NCBI RefSeq assembly: GCF_000632225.1
Contig: NZ_JFYV01000019.1
Coordinates: 1-59,700, forward strand
DNA from: Sphingomonas sp. RIT328
GTDB taxonomy: Bacteria > Pseudomonadota > Alphaproteobacteria > Sphingomonadales > Sphingomonadaceae
Direction: 5' to 3'
Length of the DNA stretch: 59,700 nt
The notes beneath the pieces were generated by a model, which ran no database searches, had not been told where the DNA came from, and worked only from the letters and a program-made list of their open reading frames with translations. The position numbers and the translations under genes were made by a program. Positions 7,078 through 16,201 of this stretch are shown in pieces. Position 1 is the stretch's first letter. Each line of letters begins with the position of its first letter.

Positions 7078-9288
7078 TCAGCGGGGCGGGTGCCAGCCGG
7101 CGGGGAGGGTGCGCGCGGCGAGCGTCACCTGCACCGTCTGCGCCGGCGCGTCCGACGACCCGCCGAGCATCACCTGATAGCGACCGGCGGCGATCCGCCA
7201 CTGGCGTGCGCCTTCGTCGAAGGTCGCGAACAGCCGCGGGTCGAGCGGCACGCTGAGCGTCGTCGCGGCGGCGGGGGCGAGCATGGCGATGGCGAAGCCG
7301 CCGAGCCGCTTCGGCGCTTCCCATCCCGCGCCGGCGACATAGACCTGCGCCACCGCCTTGCCGGCCCGCGCACCGGTGTTGCGGACCCTGAATCGTGCCG
7401 TCACGCCGGCGGCGTCGTTCGCCACGCTGAGCCCGTCATAGGCGAAGCTCGTGTAGGACAGGCCGTGGCCGAAGGCATAGGCGGGCGTCTGACGCTGGCG
7501 ATCGAACCATTTGTAGCCGATCGCCGCGCCTTCCGAATAGGTGACGTCGCCGGCCTTGGGCTCGCCGGGCCGGGGCAGCTGGTCGAGCCGGTCGGGGAAG
7601 GTGATCGGCAGATGGCCCGAGGGATTGGTCCGCCCGAACAGGACGTCGGCGATCGCCGCGCCGCCCGCGGTGCCGGGATACCAGGCGGCGAGCAAGGCGC
7701 CGACCTGGTCACGCCACGGGGTGAGCACCGCGCCGCCGCTTTCGAGCACGACGACGGTCTTGGGATTGGCGGCGGCGACGCTGCGGATCAGCGCGTCCTG
7801 ATTGTCCGGCAGGGTGAGCGACACGTCCATGCCTTCGCCCGCCCATTGCGTCGCGAAGACGATCGCGACATCGGCGCCGCGCGCCTGCTCCGCCGCGGCC
7901 TCGGCGTCGGTACCGTCGACGAAGGTGACGCGCGCGCCCGGCGCCTGCCGCCGGATCGCCTCCAGCGGGGACGACGGATAATACATCACCGGCCCCGGCC
8001 AGGCGGTCGGCGCGATCCCCGGGACCGCATTGCCGCCCTTGGGATAGACGAGCGACGAGCCGCCGCCGGCGAGCACGCCCTTGTCGGTATGGCCGCCGAT
8101 GACGGCGATCGATCGCGTCGCCGGCGACAGCGGCAGGAGCGCCTGCTCATTGCGCAGCAGCACCATCGTCTGCGCCGCGGTGTCGGCGGTGACGCGGGCA
8201 TGCGCGGCGAGCATCGCATCGGGCAGGTCGAGCGGCGCGGCGGTGATCGGATGATCGAACAGGCCGTGGTCGAACATCGCATAGAGGATATGCCCGACCA
8301 TCCGGTCGAGCTGGCCTTCGTCGACCGAGCCGTCGGCGAGCGCCGCTTGCAGCTTCGCGCCGTAATACGGCGCATCGTCGAACGGATAGCCCGATTCCTG
8401 GTCGAGCCCCGCATCGACCGCCGGCTTGGTCGAATGCGTCGCGCCCCAGTCGGACATGACATAGCCCGGCCATTGCCAGTCGCGGCGCAGCACCTCGCCG
8501 AGCAGCCACGGATTCTCGCAGGCGAAGGGGCCGTTGACGCGGTTGTAGGCGCACATCACCGATCCCGGATTGGCGCGCTCGATCGCGAACTGGAAGGCGA
8601 GCAGGTCGGACATCCGCGCCGCGGCGCGGTCGATCACCGCATTGCCGGCGTTGCGGTCGGTCTCCTGATCGTTGACCGCATAATGTTTGATCGTCGAGAC
8701 GATATGGTTGGACTGGATGCCGGCGATCTGGCCGGCGACGATCGATCCGGCGAGCAGCGGGTCCTCGCCGCCATATTCGAAGTTGCGGCCGTTGCGCGGC
8801 TCGCGGGTCAGGTTGACGCCGCCGGCGAGCAGCACGTTGAAGCCGGAGGCGCGCGCCTCCGCGCCGATCATCGCGCCGCCGGTGCGGGCGAGCGCAATGT
8901 CCCAGCTCGCCGCGATCGCGAGGTTGGAGGGCAGAGCGGTGCGTTCGCGCTTGCGCGGCGCGGCGCCCTGGCTGGCGACGCCGATCCCCGCATCGCTCTG
9001 CCATTGCGGCGGAATGCCGAGCCGCGGGATGCCGGGGACGTAGCCCGCCGAGCCGAGCCGCGCCTCGGCCGGCGCCTTGAACTGCTTGGGCGGGAAGTCG
9101 GTGGCGAAATAGCCGAAGACGAGCCGGAGTTTCTCGGCGCGCGTCATCTGCGGCAGCAGCAGCGCGACGCGTCGCGCCGGCGCGAGCGCGGCATCGCCCC
9201 ACGGCTGCGCGGCGGGGGCCGCCGGGGCGGCGAGCGCAGGGGCGGTCAGCGTCGCCATCACGGCGAACGCGGTGCGGGTCATGGTCAT
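7078..9288 (-). CDS. Glycoside hydrolase family 3 beta-glucosidase
   Basis: A 736-residue secreted GH3 enzyme that should release beta-linked glucose (or xylose) from oligosaccharides. The ATG has GGAGAGGA upstream and gives a signal peptide ending near APALAAP. The N-terminal TIM-like barrel (about 40-350) carries the nucleophile Asp in YVMSDWGATHS and the substrate-binding KHYAVNDQET segment. The alpha/beta sandwich domain (about 390-590) follows, and a C-terminal fibronectin-III-like domain (about 640-725) has GLSYTSFAYDGL. The frame is open far upstream of 9288, but that extension overlaps the next gene and is a shadow. Family call secure; linkage specificity not determined. Confidence 0.94.
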   Translation of the reverse strand: MTMTRTAFAVMATLTAPALAAPAAPAAQPWGDAALAPARRVALLLPQMTRAEKLRLVFGYFATDFPPKQFKAPAEARLGSAGYVPGIPRLGIPPQWQSDAGIGVASQGAAPRKRERTALPSNLAIAASWDIALARTGGAMIGAEARASGFNVLLAGGVNLTREPRNGRNFEYGGEDPLLAGSIVAGQIAGIQSNHIVSTIKHYAVNDQETDRNAGNAVIDRAAARMSDLLAFQFAIERANPGSVMCAYNRVNGPFACENPWLLGEVLRRDWQWPGYVMSDWGATHSTKPAVDAGLDQESGYPFDDAPYYGAKLQAALADGSVDEGQLDRMVGHILYAMFDHGLFDHPITAAPLDLPDAMLAAHARVTADTAAQTMVLLRNEQALLPLSPATRSIAVIGGHTDKGVLAGGGSSLVYPKGGNAVPGIAPTAWPGPVMYYPSSPLEAIRRQAPGARVTFVDGTDAEAAAEQARGADVAIVFATQWAGEGMDVSLTLPDNQDALIRSVAAANPKTVVVLESGGAVLTPWRDQVGALLAAWYPGTAGGAAIADVLFGRTNPSGHLPITFPDRLDQLPRPGEPKAGDVTYSEGAAIGYKWFDRQRQTPAYAFGHGLSYTSFAYDGLSVANDAAGVTARFRVRNTGARAGKAVAQVYVAGAGWEAPKRLGGFAIAMLAPAAATTLSVPLDPRLFATFDEGARQWRIAAGRYQVMLGGSSDAPAQTVQVTLAARTLPAGWHPPR

Positions 9289-9368
9289 CGCGGCATCCTC
9301 TCCAAGCCCGGTGACCATGCGGATATGACGGCCGGCGTCTACGGAAAAATCACGTCTTTCTGTCGATG

Positions 9369-10523
9369 TCAGAGGTAGCGCAGCCACCGGGCGGGATGCG
9401 CGCGCTTGTAGGCGGCAAAGGCGCGGGCGGCGAACCAGCACGGCAGCGCGACCGACGCGGCGACCAGCCAGATGCCGGCGACCGATCCGACGCTGACCGC
9501 CCCGGCGCTCCCCGTCAGCACGGCGGCGAGGCGATTGGCGCCATGCAGCAGATAGAGGTGGAGGATATAGACGAACAGCGGCACCGATCCGAAGCCGACC
9601 AGCACGCTGGCGACCCGCCGGGGCAGATGCTCGAACGCGGCGAGCAGTCCCGCGCCGAGGCCGAGCGTGAGCAACAGGAAATCGGCCGAGGGCGGATATT
9701 TGGTCACGTTGAGGATGCCGATCATCGTGGTGAGCGCATCCGGCTGGGTCTGCCACGCCGTCGGGTCGCCGTAGCGATTGACGAGCCGCAAGAGCAGAAA
9801 GGCGGCCAGTGCCGCGACGCCGATGCCGACGAGCAGGCGGCGACGGTCGCGCGGCGGCGTATCGCGTGCGAAGACGGGGCCGAGGGCATAGCCGAGCGCG
9901 ATCACGCCGATCCACGGCAGCACCGGATACGAGGTGCGCGCCTGCCCGCCCCAGGGCAGGTCGATCATCCCGCGATCGTGCAGGATCGCCCACAGGCCAT
10001 GCCCCGGCGCGCCCGGGGGAAAGCTGATCGGGTCGAGCAGATTGTGCCCGAGCGTGAGAGCGAGGCCGATGGCGAGCAGTGCGGCGCGCGGCAGATGGAC
10101 GAGCGCGGCGAGCGCGAGCATCGCCAGGCCGATCGCCCAGATCACCTGCAGATAGACGAGCGACGGGGTCGGATCGAACGTCCAGGCGAAGTTGATCACC
10201 GTCCATTCGAGCGCGATCAGGAACAGGCCGCGCTTGGCGAGGAAGCCGGCGGCCGCGCGCGCGCCGCCGCGCGGCGCGGCGTAGAGCCAGGCAGCGACCC
10301 CGGTCAGCGCGACGAAGATCGGCGCGCACAGATGTGCGGCGAGCCGGGTGACGGCGAGCGCCGGCGGTACGGTGCGAAGATCGATCGGATCGCCGACCGG
10401 CACCTGCGCGAAGAAGAATTCGCGGCTGTGGTCGACCAGCATCAGCAGGATGACGAGGCCGCGCAGGGCATCGATCGAGGCGATGCGGGGAAGGCGCGCG
10501 GCGGTGGCGGCAGGTAGCGTCAT
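9369..10523 (-). CDS. DUF1624 membrane protein (HGSNAT-like acyltransferase)
   Basis: A 384-residue polytopic inner-membrane protein with about ten hydrophobic helices. The N-terminal RIASIDALRGLVILLMLVDH contains the DxxRG and His residues typical of DUF1624/COG3503, the family of heparan-alpha-glucosaminide N-acetyltransferase, which moves acetyl from cytoplasmic acetyl-CoA across the membrane to a sugar. It lies 80 bp upstream of the GH3 gene on the same strand and could share its transcript. Acetylation of a periplasmic sugar beside a deacetylase and glucosidase is plausible but inferred. Confidence 0.85.
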   Translation of the reverse strand: MTLPAATAARLPRIASIDALRGLVILLMLVDHSREFFFAQVPVGDPIDLRTVPPALAVTRLAAHLCAPIFVALTGVAAWLYAAPRGGARAAAGFLAKRGLFLIALEWTVINFAWTFDPTPSLVYLQVIWAIGLAMLALAALVHLPRAALLAIGLALTLGHNLLDPISFPPGAPGHGLWAILHDRGMIDLPWGGQARTSYPVLPWIGVIALGYALGPVFARDTPPRDRRRLLVGIGVAALAAFLLLRLVNRYGDPTAWQTQPDALTTMIGILNVTKYPPSADFLLLTLGLGAGLLAAFEHLPRRVASVLVGFGSVPLFVYILHLYLLHGANRLAAVLTGSAGAVSVGSVAGIWLVAASVALPCWFAARAFAAYKRAHPARWLRYL

Positions 10524-10563
10524 CCGCGCGGTATGATATTATGTCACACGCAATGCAAGGCGG

Positions 10564-10950
10564 TCAGCCGGCGAACGTCTCGCGCATCCACGCCACCGCG
10601 GCGTCGTAATCGAGGAAGGTGCGGCAATTGGGGGCGCTGAGATAGCGTTCGGTCTGCAATTTGGCGAGGCTGGAGCCGACCACCGCGGCGATCGGCGCGC
10701 TGGTGAGCTTGAGCGCCTTGGGCATCATCGCGGCGAGCGCGTCGATCACCTGCGTCGGCTGGATCGCCGCCTGCCGCAGGTCGGCGAGCGTGCAGAAGCT
10801 GCCGTGGCGCAGCCGGAGCGCCGCGCCGCGCGCGAGCAGGTCGGCACTGAACATCGTGGTCACGGGCAGCGACCAGAAGCCGTTGGTGACGATATGCAGC
10901 GTGCGCGTCGGCGCATCGAAGGCGATGGTATAATGATCGCTGAGAGACAT
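10564..10950 (-). CDS. Small conserved protein, STAS/SpoIIAA-like fold possible
   Basis: A 128-residue soluble protein without signal peptide. The pattern (short strand, THR-like repeat, FCTLADLRQA, then AAVVGSSLAKLQTERYL and a final helix) resembles small alphaproteobacterial STAS/SpoIIAA-like proteins, but I cannot name a function. AGGA stands six bases before ATG. It follows the next gene upstream by 22 bp, so the two are probably one operon. Confidence 0.7.
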   Translation of the reverse strand: MSLSDHYTIAFDAPTRTLHIVTNGFWSLPVTTMFSADLLARGAALRLRHGSFCTLADLRQAAIQPTQVIDALAAMMPKALKLTSAPIAAVVGSSLAKLQTERYLSAPNCRTFLDYDAAVAWMRETFAG

Positions 10951-10972
10951 GACGGTCCTTTGCCGGTCGGCG

Positions 10973-11374
10973 TCAGGCGAGGGCGCGCAGCGCGGGGAGC
11001 AGGACGTGCCGTTCGCGCCGCAGCCGTTCGTCGAGGCGCGCCAGAAACCGTGCCGACGCCTCGCGATAGCCCTGCCAGTCGTCGCGAATCGCGGCGACCG
11101 ACCAGCGCGCGATATGCGCGCTCATCGCCGATCGCAGGTGCGAGAGATCGCGATCGAGTTCGTCACGCAGCGCGGCGAGCGCGGGCGTTGCGGCGATCAG
11201 CCGCGGCAGGACGCTGGTCTGGATATAGCGCGAGCGGGTCAGGCTGGCGGCGATCAGCCCGTGGCGCGCGCGGCAGAGCGCGTCGATGTCCGGCACCGGC
11301 GCGGTGCACGCCTGCCGCAGCGTCGCCAGGCGCGCGCCGGTGGTGGTGAAATGGTCTTCGAGGGTATCGATCAT
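10973..11374 (-). CDS. Small helical protein, hemerythrin-like possible
   Basis: A 133-residue all-helical protein. The frame extends upstream only through a TTG, so the internal ATG at 11374 is preferred. Four predicted helices with spaced His residues (EDHFTTTGARL, ARHGLI, SHLRSAMSAH) and a terminal RRERHVLLPAL resemble hemerythrin HHE proteins, but the full metal-ligand set is not clear. First gene of a likely two-gene operon with the STAS-like protein. Function unknown. Confidence 0.62.
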   Translation of the reverse strand: MIDTLEDHFTTTGARLATLRQACTAPVPDIDALCRARHGLIAASLTRSRYIQTSVLPRLIAATPALAALRDELDRDLSHLRSAMSAHIARWSVAAIRDDWQGYREASARFLARLDERLRRERHVLLPALRALA

Positions 11375-11539
11375 CGGTCTGGACGCGCTGTTAGGAAAGG
11401 CACGCCCTAGCAAGCGATTGTCTAACAAAGGTTAAGTTCATCGTGGACGCGTCGGCGAAGCGGCGTGCCGGGTCGCTTGCCATTGATCCGGCCGCGCACC
11501 GGTGCGAGAGAGGCGGTCTATCCGGAGATGGGACATTCG

Positions 11540-13774
11540 ATGCGTCTTTTTGCCGCCACTGCCACGTTGATGCTGCTGTCGAGCAGCGCGCTCGCGCAAA
11601 CCGCGCCGGCTGCCGCCACCGCCAGGGCGACGCTGCCCGCGAGCAACCCGTTCGCCCAGCCGAGCAGCCTGCCGCTCCAGGCGCCGCCGTTCGACCGGAT
11701 CAAGAGCAGCGACTATGCCCCGGCGCTGCTCGCCGGCATGGCGGCGCAGCGGGCCGAGATCACCGCGATCACCCGGGCGCGCAGCGCGCCGACATTCGAG
11801 AATACGATCGCCGCGCTGGAACGCTCGGGCCGGCTGCTCGAGCGCGCCAGCATGGCCTTCTACGGCGTCGTCGGCGCGAACACCGACGATACGTTGCAGA
11901 AGACGCAGGCCGACCTCGCCCCCGCCTTCGCCGCGCATCAGGATGCGATCAACCTCGACCCCGCCTTGTTCGCGCGGGTCAAGACGTTGTACGACGCGCG
12001 CAGCACGCTGGGCCTCGACCCCGAGCAATTGCAGGTGCTGACGCTGACCTATCAGAACATGGTCCGCGCCGGCGCGTTGCTGTCGCCCGCCGACAAGATC
12101 ACGCTGAGCAAATACAACGCCGACCTGTCGACGCTGGAGACCGCCTTCCAGCAGAAGCTGCTCGCCGCGGCCAAGGCCGGCGCGCTGGTGATCGACGACA
12201 AGGCGAAGCTCGCCGGCCTGTCCGATGCCGAGATCGCCGCCGCCGCCGATGCCGCCAAGGCACGCGGTATGGCGGGCAAATACGTGCTGACGCTGCAGAA
12301 CACGACGCAGCAGCCCGAACTGGCGACGCTCAAGGATCGCGCGACGCGGGAAGCCTTGTTCAACGCGAGCTGGACGCGCGCGGTGAAGGGCGACGCCAAC
12401 GATACGCGCGACACGATCGCGCAGATCGCGCTGCTGCGCGCGCAGAAGGCGAAGCTGCTCGGCTTCGCGACCTGGGCCGACTACGTGCTCCAGGATCAGA
12501 TGGCCAAGACGCCCAAGACCGCGCTCGGCTTCATGCAGCAGCTCGGCACGCCGGTGGCGGCGGAGCAGCGCCGCGAGGCGGCCGAACTCCAGGCGCAGAT
12601 CAAGGCGACCGGCGGCAATTTCCAACTCAAGCCGTGGGACTGGGACTTCTATTCGGAACAGGTGCGCAAGAGCCGCTACGACCTCAACCAGGACGAGCTG
12701 AAGCCCTATTTCGAGATCAACAAGGTGCTGACCGACGGCGTCTTCTACGCCGCCAACCAGCTCTATGGCCTGACCTTCAAGCGGCGCACCGACCTGCCGG
12801 TCTATCAGCCCGACGTGATGGTCTATGAAGTCGACGAGGCGGACGGCACGCTCGTCGGGCTGATGTACTTCGACTATTGGAAGCGCGACAACAAGAACGG
12901 CGGCGCGTGGATGTCGAACTTCGTCAACCAGTCGAAGCTGCTCGGCACCAAGCCGGTGATCTACAACGTCGCCAATTTCACCAAGCCCGCCGCCGGCCAG
13001 CCCGCGCTGATCAGCTTCGACGACGTGACGACGATGTTCCACGAATTCGGCCATGCGCTGCACGGCCTGTTCGCCAACCAGACCTATCCGAGCGTGTCGG
13101 GCACCAATACGGCGCGCGACTTCGTCGAATTCCCGTCGCAGTTCAACGAACATTGGGCCTTGGACGCCAAGGTGCTGCCGCATTATGCGGTCAATTACCG
13201 CACCGGCGCGGTGATTCCGCAGGCCCTGGTCGACAAGATCAAGCGCGCCGGCACGTTCAACTCGGGCTATTCTTTCGGCGAGGCGCTCGCCGCCGCCGAG
13301 ATGGACATGAGCTGGCATTCGCTCACCGCCGCGCAGGGCAAGCAGAATGCCGATGCGTTCGAGACGCAGGCGCTCGCCGCCACCGGGCTCGACGTCGCCG
13401 ACGTGCCGCCGCGTTACCGGTCGAGCTATTTCCTGCACATCTGGGGCAACGGCTATTCGGCCGGCTATTATGCCTACAGCTGGACCAAGATGCTGAGCGC
13501 GAACGCGTTCAACTGGTTCGAACAGCATGGCGGCATGACCCGCGCCAACGGCCAGCGCTTCCGCGACATGATCCTGTCCAAGGGCCATACCGAGGATTAC
13601 GCGCCGATGTTCCGCGCCTTCAACGGTGCCGATCCGCAGGTCGCGCCGCTGCTCAGCGACCTCGGCCTCAACGCCGACGGATCGCGCATCGCCCCCGCGG
13701 GCGGGGCGATGCCGGTCAGCGACGGCCCGGTGACGACCGCGCCGACGGCGAAGGCCGGCAAGACGGGGAAGTAA
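11540..13774 (+). CDS. dcp: Exported M3 peptidase, peptidyl-dipeptidase Dcp type
   Basis: A 744-residue zinc metallopeptidase that removes dipeptides from peptide C-termini. The ATG chosen gives a signal peptide ending SSSALAQ; ATG at 11528 is an alternative. The M3 catalytic motif HEFGHALHG is at about residue 505, and the third zinc ligand Glu is in DFVEFPSQFNEHW about 27 residues later. The C-terminal domain carries RYRSSYFLHIWGNGYSAGYY, typical of Dcp. E. coli Dcp is cytoplasmic or periplasmic; here export is indicated. The last 25 residues are low-complexity. It ends three bases before the convergent uvsE stop. Confidence 0.93.
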   Translation: MRLFAATATLMLLSSSALAQTAPAAATARATLPASNPFAQPSSLPLQAPPFDRIKSSDYAPALLAGMAAQRAEITAITRARSAPTFENTIAALERSGRLLERASMAFYGVVGANTDDTLQKTQADLAPAFAAHQDAINLDPALFARVKTLYDARSTLGLDPEQLQVLTLTYQNMVRAGALLSPADKITLSKYNADLSTLETAFQQKLLAAAKAGALVIDDKAKLAGLSDAEIAAAADAAKARGMAGKYVLTLQNTTQQPELATLKDRATREALFNASWTRAVKGDANDTRDTIAQIALLRAQKAKLLGFATWADYVLQDQMAKTPKTALGFMQQLGTPVAAEQRREAAELQAQIKATGGNFQLKPWDWDFYSEQVRKSRYDLNQDELKPYFEINKVLTDGVFYAANQLYGLTFKRRTDLPVYQPDVMVYEVDEADGTLVGLMYFDYWKRDNKNGGAWMSNFVNQSKLLGTKPVIYNVANFTKPAAGQPALISFDDVTTMFHEFGHALHGLFANQTYPSVSGTNTARDFVEFPSQFNEHWALDAKVLPHYAVNYRTGAVIPQALVDKIKRAGTFNSGYSFGEALAAAEMDMSWHSLTAAQGKQNADAFETQALAATGLDVADVPPRYRSSYFLHIWGNGYSAGYYAYSWTKMLSANAFNWFEQHGGMTRANGQRFRDMILSKGHTEDYAPMFRAFNGADPQVAPLLSDLGLNADGSRIAPAGGAMPVSDGPVTTAPTAKAGKTGK

Positions 13775-13777
13775 GGC

Positions 13778-14932
13778 TCAGGCCGCGATACCCTCGTCGA
13801 CGTCGGCGTCCTCGTCGGCGTCGGCGCCGTCTTCGAGCCGCGCCTCGTCTTCGGCGAGCGCGTCGGCATCATCGACGGTGATGCCGAAGCGCGCGGCGAC
13901 GTCGGGGGCGTAGCGCAGCAGGTCGGGGCGCAGCCGCAGCAGGCTGAGGTCCTTCGACTTGCCCTCCATCATCACGTCGAACACCAATCCTTCGGCCATG
14001 CGCATGAAGGTGGCGAATTCGAACGGGTTGGTGAAATCGGCATGGCCGGTCCAGATCGGCGGGCGCAGCACCGTCTTGATCCGCGCGGTCGCCTTGACCG
14101 GCGCCTTGAGCAATTCGCCCTTCTTCGCCGTGGCGCGGCCGGTCTTGGCTGCGGCGCGCTGCTTGGGCGTGATCTTCTGCTTGATCTCGCGCAGCTCGGT
14201 GCGCGGGCTGGAGAAATGGATCTTCGGCCGCACGCCGGCGGGCCAGGTCGCGAGGAACCGCTCCAGCGTCTCGCGCATGTCGAGCCGTTCGGGGTTGAGG
14301 CACCAGAAATGCTGATAGTCGAAGATCAGCCGCACGCCGGTGCGCTCGTGGATCCATAAGACGTCGGCGGCGGAGAAGCGGATGTCGTCATTCTCCAGCA
14401 CCAGCCGGCGGCGGACATGCTCGGGGCATTGCTCCCAGCCGGCGATCCAGCGTTCGCGGCTGGCGTCATGATCGTCGTAGACGCCGCCGACATGGGTGAT
14501 CATCACCGCCTCGTCGTCAAGCTCCATCCGGTCGAGCATCTCGGCTTGGCTCGACAGGTCCCAGATGCTCTTGGCGGTGAGATCGGGATTGGGCGCGTTG
14601 AGCAGGACATATTGCGACGGGTGGAAGGACAGGCGGATGTCATAGGCGCGCGCCTTGGCCCCGAAGGCGCGCAATTCCGCGTCGCTGTCGGCGACCATGG
14701 TGTGGAATTGCGGCATGTCGGGATGCGTCGCATAGGGCGCGATGTCCGACGACAAGCGGTACATGTCGAGCCGTTCCGACTTGAGATAGTCGAGCACGTC
14801 GTCGAGCAGTTCGAGCGAGCATTTGAGATGCGGGTTCTTCTGCCAGCGCCGCGTGTCCTGCGACTTGAGGCCGGGCCGCCCCATCACCTTGACCGGGAAG
14901 CCGAGGCGGAGCGGGCGTTCGGGGTCGGTCAT
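13778..14932 (-). CDS. uvsE: UV damage endonuclease (UVDE/UvsE family)
   Basis: A 384-residue TIM-barrel endonuclease that nicks DNA 5' of UV photoproducts and starts an excision pathway independent of UvrABC. Typical UVDE segments: RLGFPVKVMG at the N-terminus, YRLSSDIAPYATHPDMPQF, RLSFHPSQYVLLNAP, ITHVGGVYDD, LVLENDD, LIFDYQHFWC and IHFSSPRTEL, which supply the metal-binding His, Glu and Asp residues. A Lys/Ala-rich insert of about 35 residues (about 250-285) and a very acidic tail are additions to the core. The ATG overlaps the stop of the DHH gene (ATGA), so translation is probably coupled. Confidence 0.92.
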   Translation of the reverse strand: MTDPERPLRLGFPVKVMGRPGLKSQDTRRWQKNPHLKCSLELLDDVLDYLKSERLDMYRLSSDIAPYATHPDMPQFHTMVADSDAELRAFGAKARAYDIRLSFHPSQYVLLNAPNPDLTAKSIWDLSSQAEMLDRMELDDEAVMITHVGGVYDDHDASRERWIAGWEQCPEHVRRRLVLENDDIRFSAADVLWIHERTGVRLIFDYQHFWCLNPERLDMRETLERFLATWPAGVRPKIHFSSPRTELREIKQKITPKQRAAAKTGRATAKKGELLKAPVKATARIKTVLRPPIWTGHADFTNPFEFATFMRMAEGLVFDVMMEGKSKDLSLLRLRPDLLRYAPDVAARFGITVDDADALAEDEARLEDGADADEDADVDEGIAA

Positions 14933-15999
14933 GCGTCTACCTGTGCCTGGGGCAGGCCGAGGCCCGCGATGAACGTGTTCCACGCCGCGATCGGCAGCGC
15001 GCCGCCGGTCGCCTGCGCATGGCCGTTGCCGTAGCGGCCGTCCGCCTCGGGCGGGCGGTGTTCGGCGAGGAAGGCGATGAGATCGCGGCCGGTGGCGGAG
15101 CGCGCCGCGAAATGCACCCAGCCGGGCCGGTAGCCGCGGTTGGCGGCGATGACGATCTTGTCCTTGAGCCGCCCGCGCCATTGCTGCGCGATCAGCGGAT
15201 GGATCTGGCAGGCGGTGTCGAGCCGGAGCAGCGCGACATCGCCGGCGACGAGCGGCGCGCTGCGCTTGGCGACGTCCATCGCCGCGCGCACCTCGGCCTT
15301 GGCGGCGTGCAGCGCGCGCGTGTCGTCGTCGTCGCCCTTGGTGATCGTCTTGGGGCCGTCGCCGCGCAGCAGCAGGCGCAGCGCCGGACCGGCATCGGCG
15401 GCGGCGGTGCGTCGCGGCGCGTTGATCAGCGCGGTGGCATCGCGCAGCGCGGTCTTGCCCCAGCGTGCCTGCGCCTCGGCCAGTTCGGGAAAGCCGGCGT
15501 CGTCCGCCATGTCGCCGATCAGCCCGATCGCGGCGAGCCAGAGCAGATCGCCCTGGTCACCGAGCGCGCCCGCCGCCCACCAGGCGAGCAGCGCGCTGGT
15601 CGGTTCGGGATCGAGGCCGTTGCCGCTGATCGTGACCGCATCCTGCGGCGTGCCGGTCGGGCGGTGATGATCGATGACCAGGGTCGGCGTGCCGGCGAGG
15701 ACGGGGTCGGGACGCGTGCCGAGATCGGCGACGATCAGCAGCGCCGGGGCGAGCGCGGCGAGCCGCGCGGCGACCGCCTCGTCCCACGGGCTTTCGGTCT
15801 TGCCGATCACCAGCGGTTCGACGGTCCGGCCCCCCCGGCGCAGCGCGCGGACGAGGATCGCGACCGCGGTCAGGCCGTCCGCATCGAAATGGCCGAGCAC
15901 GACGACCGGACCGTCGCCCCCGGCGCGATCGAGCGCCGTCGCCATCGCCGCCCGCGCCGCGGCGCGTGGGTCATCTGTTTGGAAAAGCTCGCCGATCAT
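14929..15999 (-). CDS. DHH-family phosphoesterase (RecJ-like)
   Basis: A 356-residue DHH/DHHA1 protein. Motif I is LGHFDADGLTAVAI, motif II ADLGTR, motif III VIDHHRPTGT and motif IV GLIGDMAD, so the manganese-binding residues are present. The C-terminal DHHA1 domain has YGNGHAQATGG, which binds nucleic acid or nucleotide. It is much shorter than true RecJ (about 570 residues) and lacks its OB domain, so it may be a short 5'-3' exonuclease or an oligonucleotide/cyclic-dinucleotide phosphodiesterase. The overlap with uvsE suggests a repair role in processing UVDE-nicked strands; this is inference. Confidence 0.88.
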   Translation of the reverse strand: MIGELFQTDDPRAAARAAMATALDRAGGDGPVVVLGHFDADGLTAVAILVRALRRGGRTVEPLVIGKTESPWDEAVAARLAALAPALLIVADLGTRPDPVLAGTPTLVIDHHRPTGTPQDAVTISGNGLDPEPTSALLAWWAAGALGDQGDLLWLAAIGLIGDMADDAGFPELAEAQARWGKTALRDATALINAPRRTAAADAGPALRLLLRGDGPKTITKGDDDDTRALHAAKAEVRAAMDVAKRSAPLVAGDVALLRLDTACQIHPLIAQQWRGRLKDKIVIAANRGYRPGWVHFAARSATGRDLIAFLAEHRPPEADGRYGNGHAQATGGALPIAAWNTFIAGLGLPQAQVDA

Positions 16000-16201
16000 C
16001 GCTCGGGTAACGAAGCGGGGCGATGTCGGGTCCGCCGCGCCTCACCTATGTTGCCCGCCCCCGGCGAGGGCCATCTCTTATCGCAAATCACTGTAAGACC
16101 GATTGCATCATGATCGGCATGACAGCATGGTCCGGTACGGCATACCAATCGGGCGTCCGCAGGCCGTTTCGGCGTGATGCGACGATCAAGGGAGAGGATC
16201 G

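Noticed and set aside
9289..10329. Upstream extension of the GH3 gene frame
   Set aside because: It overlaps the DUF1624 gene in another frame, shows no family similarity, and the GH3 signal peptide starts at 9288 with a good ribosome site.
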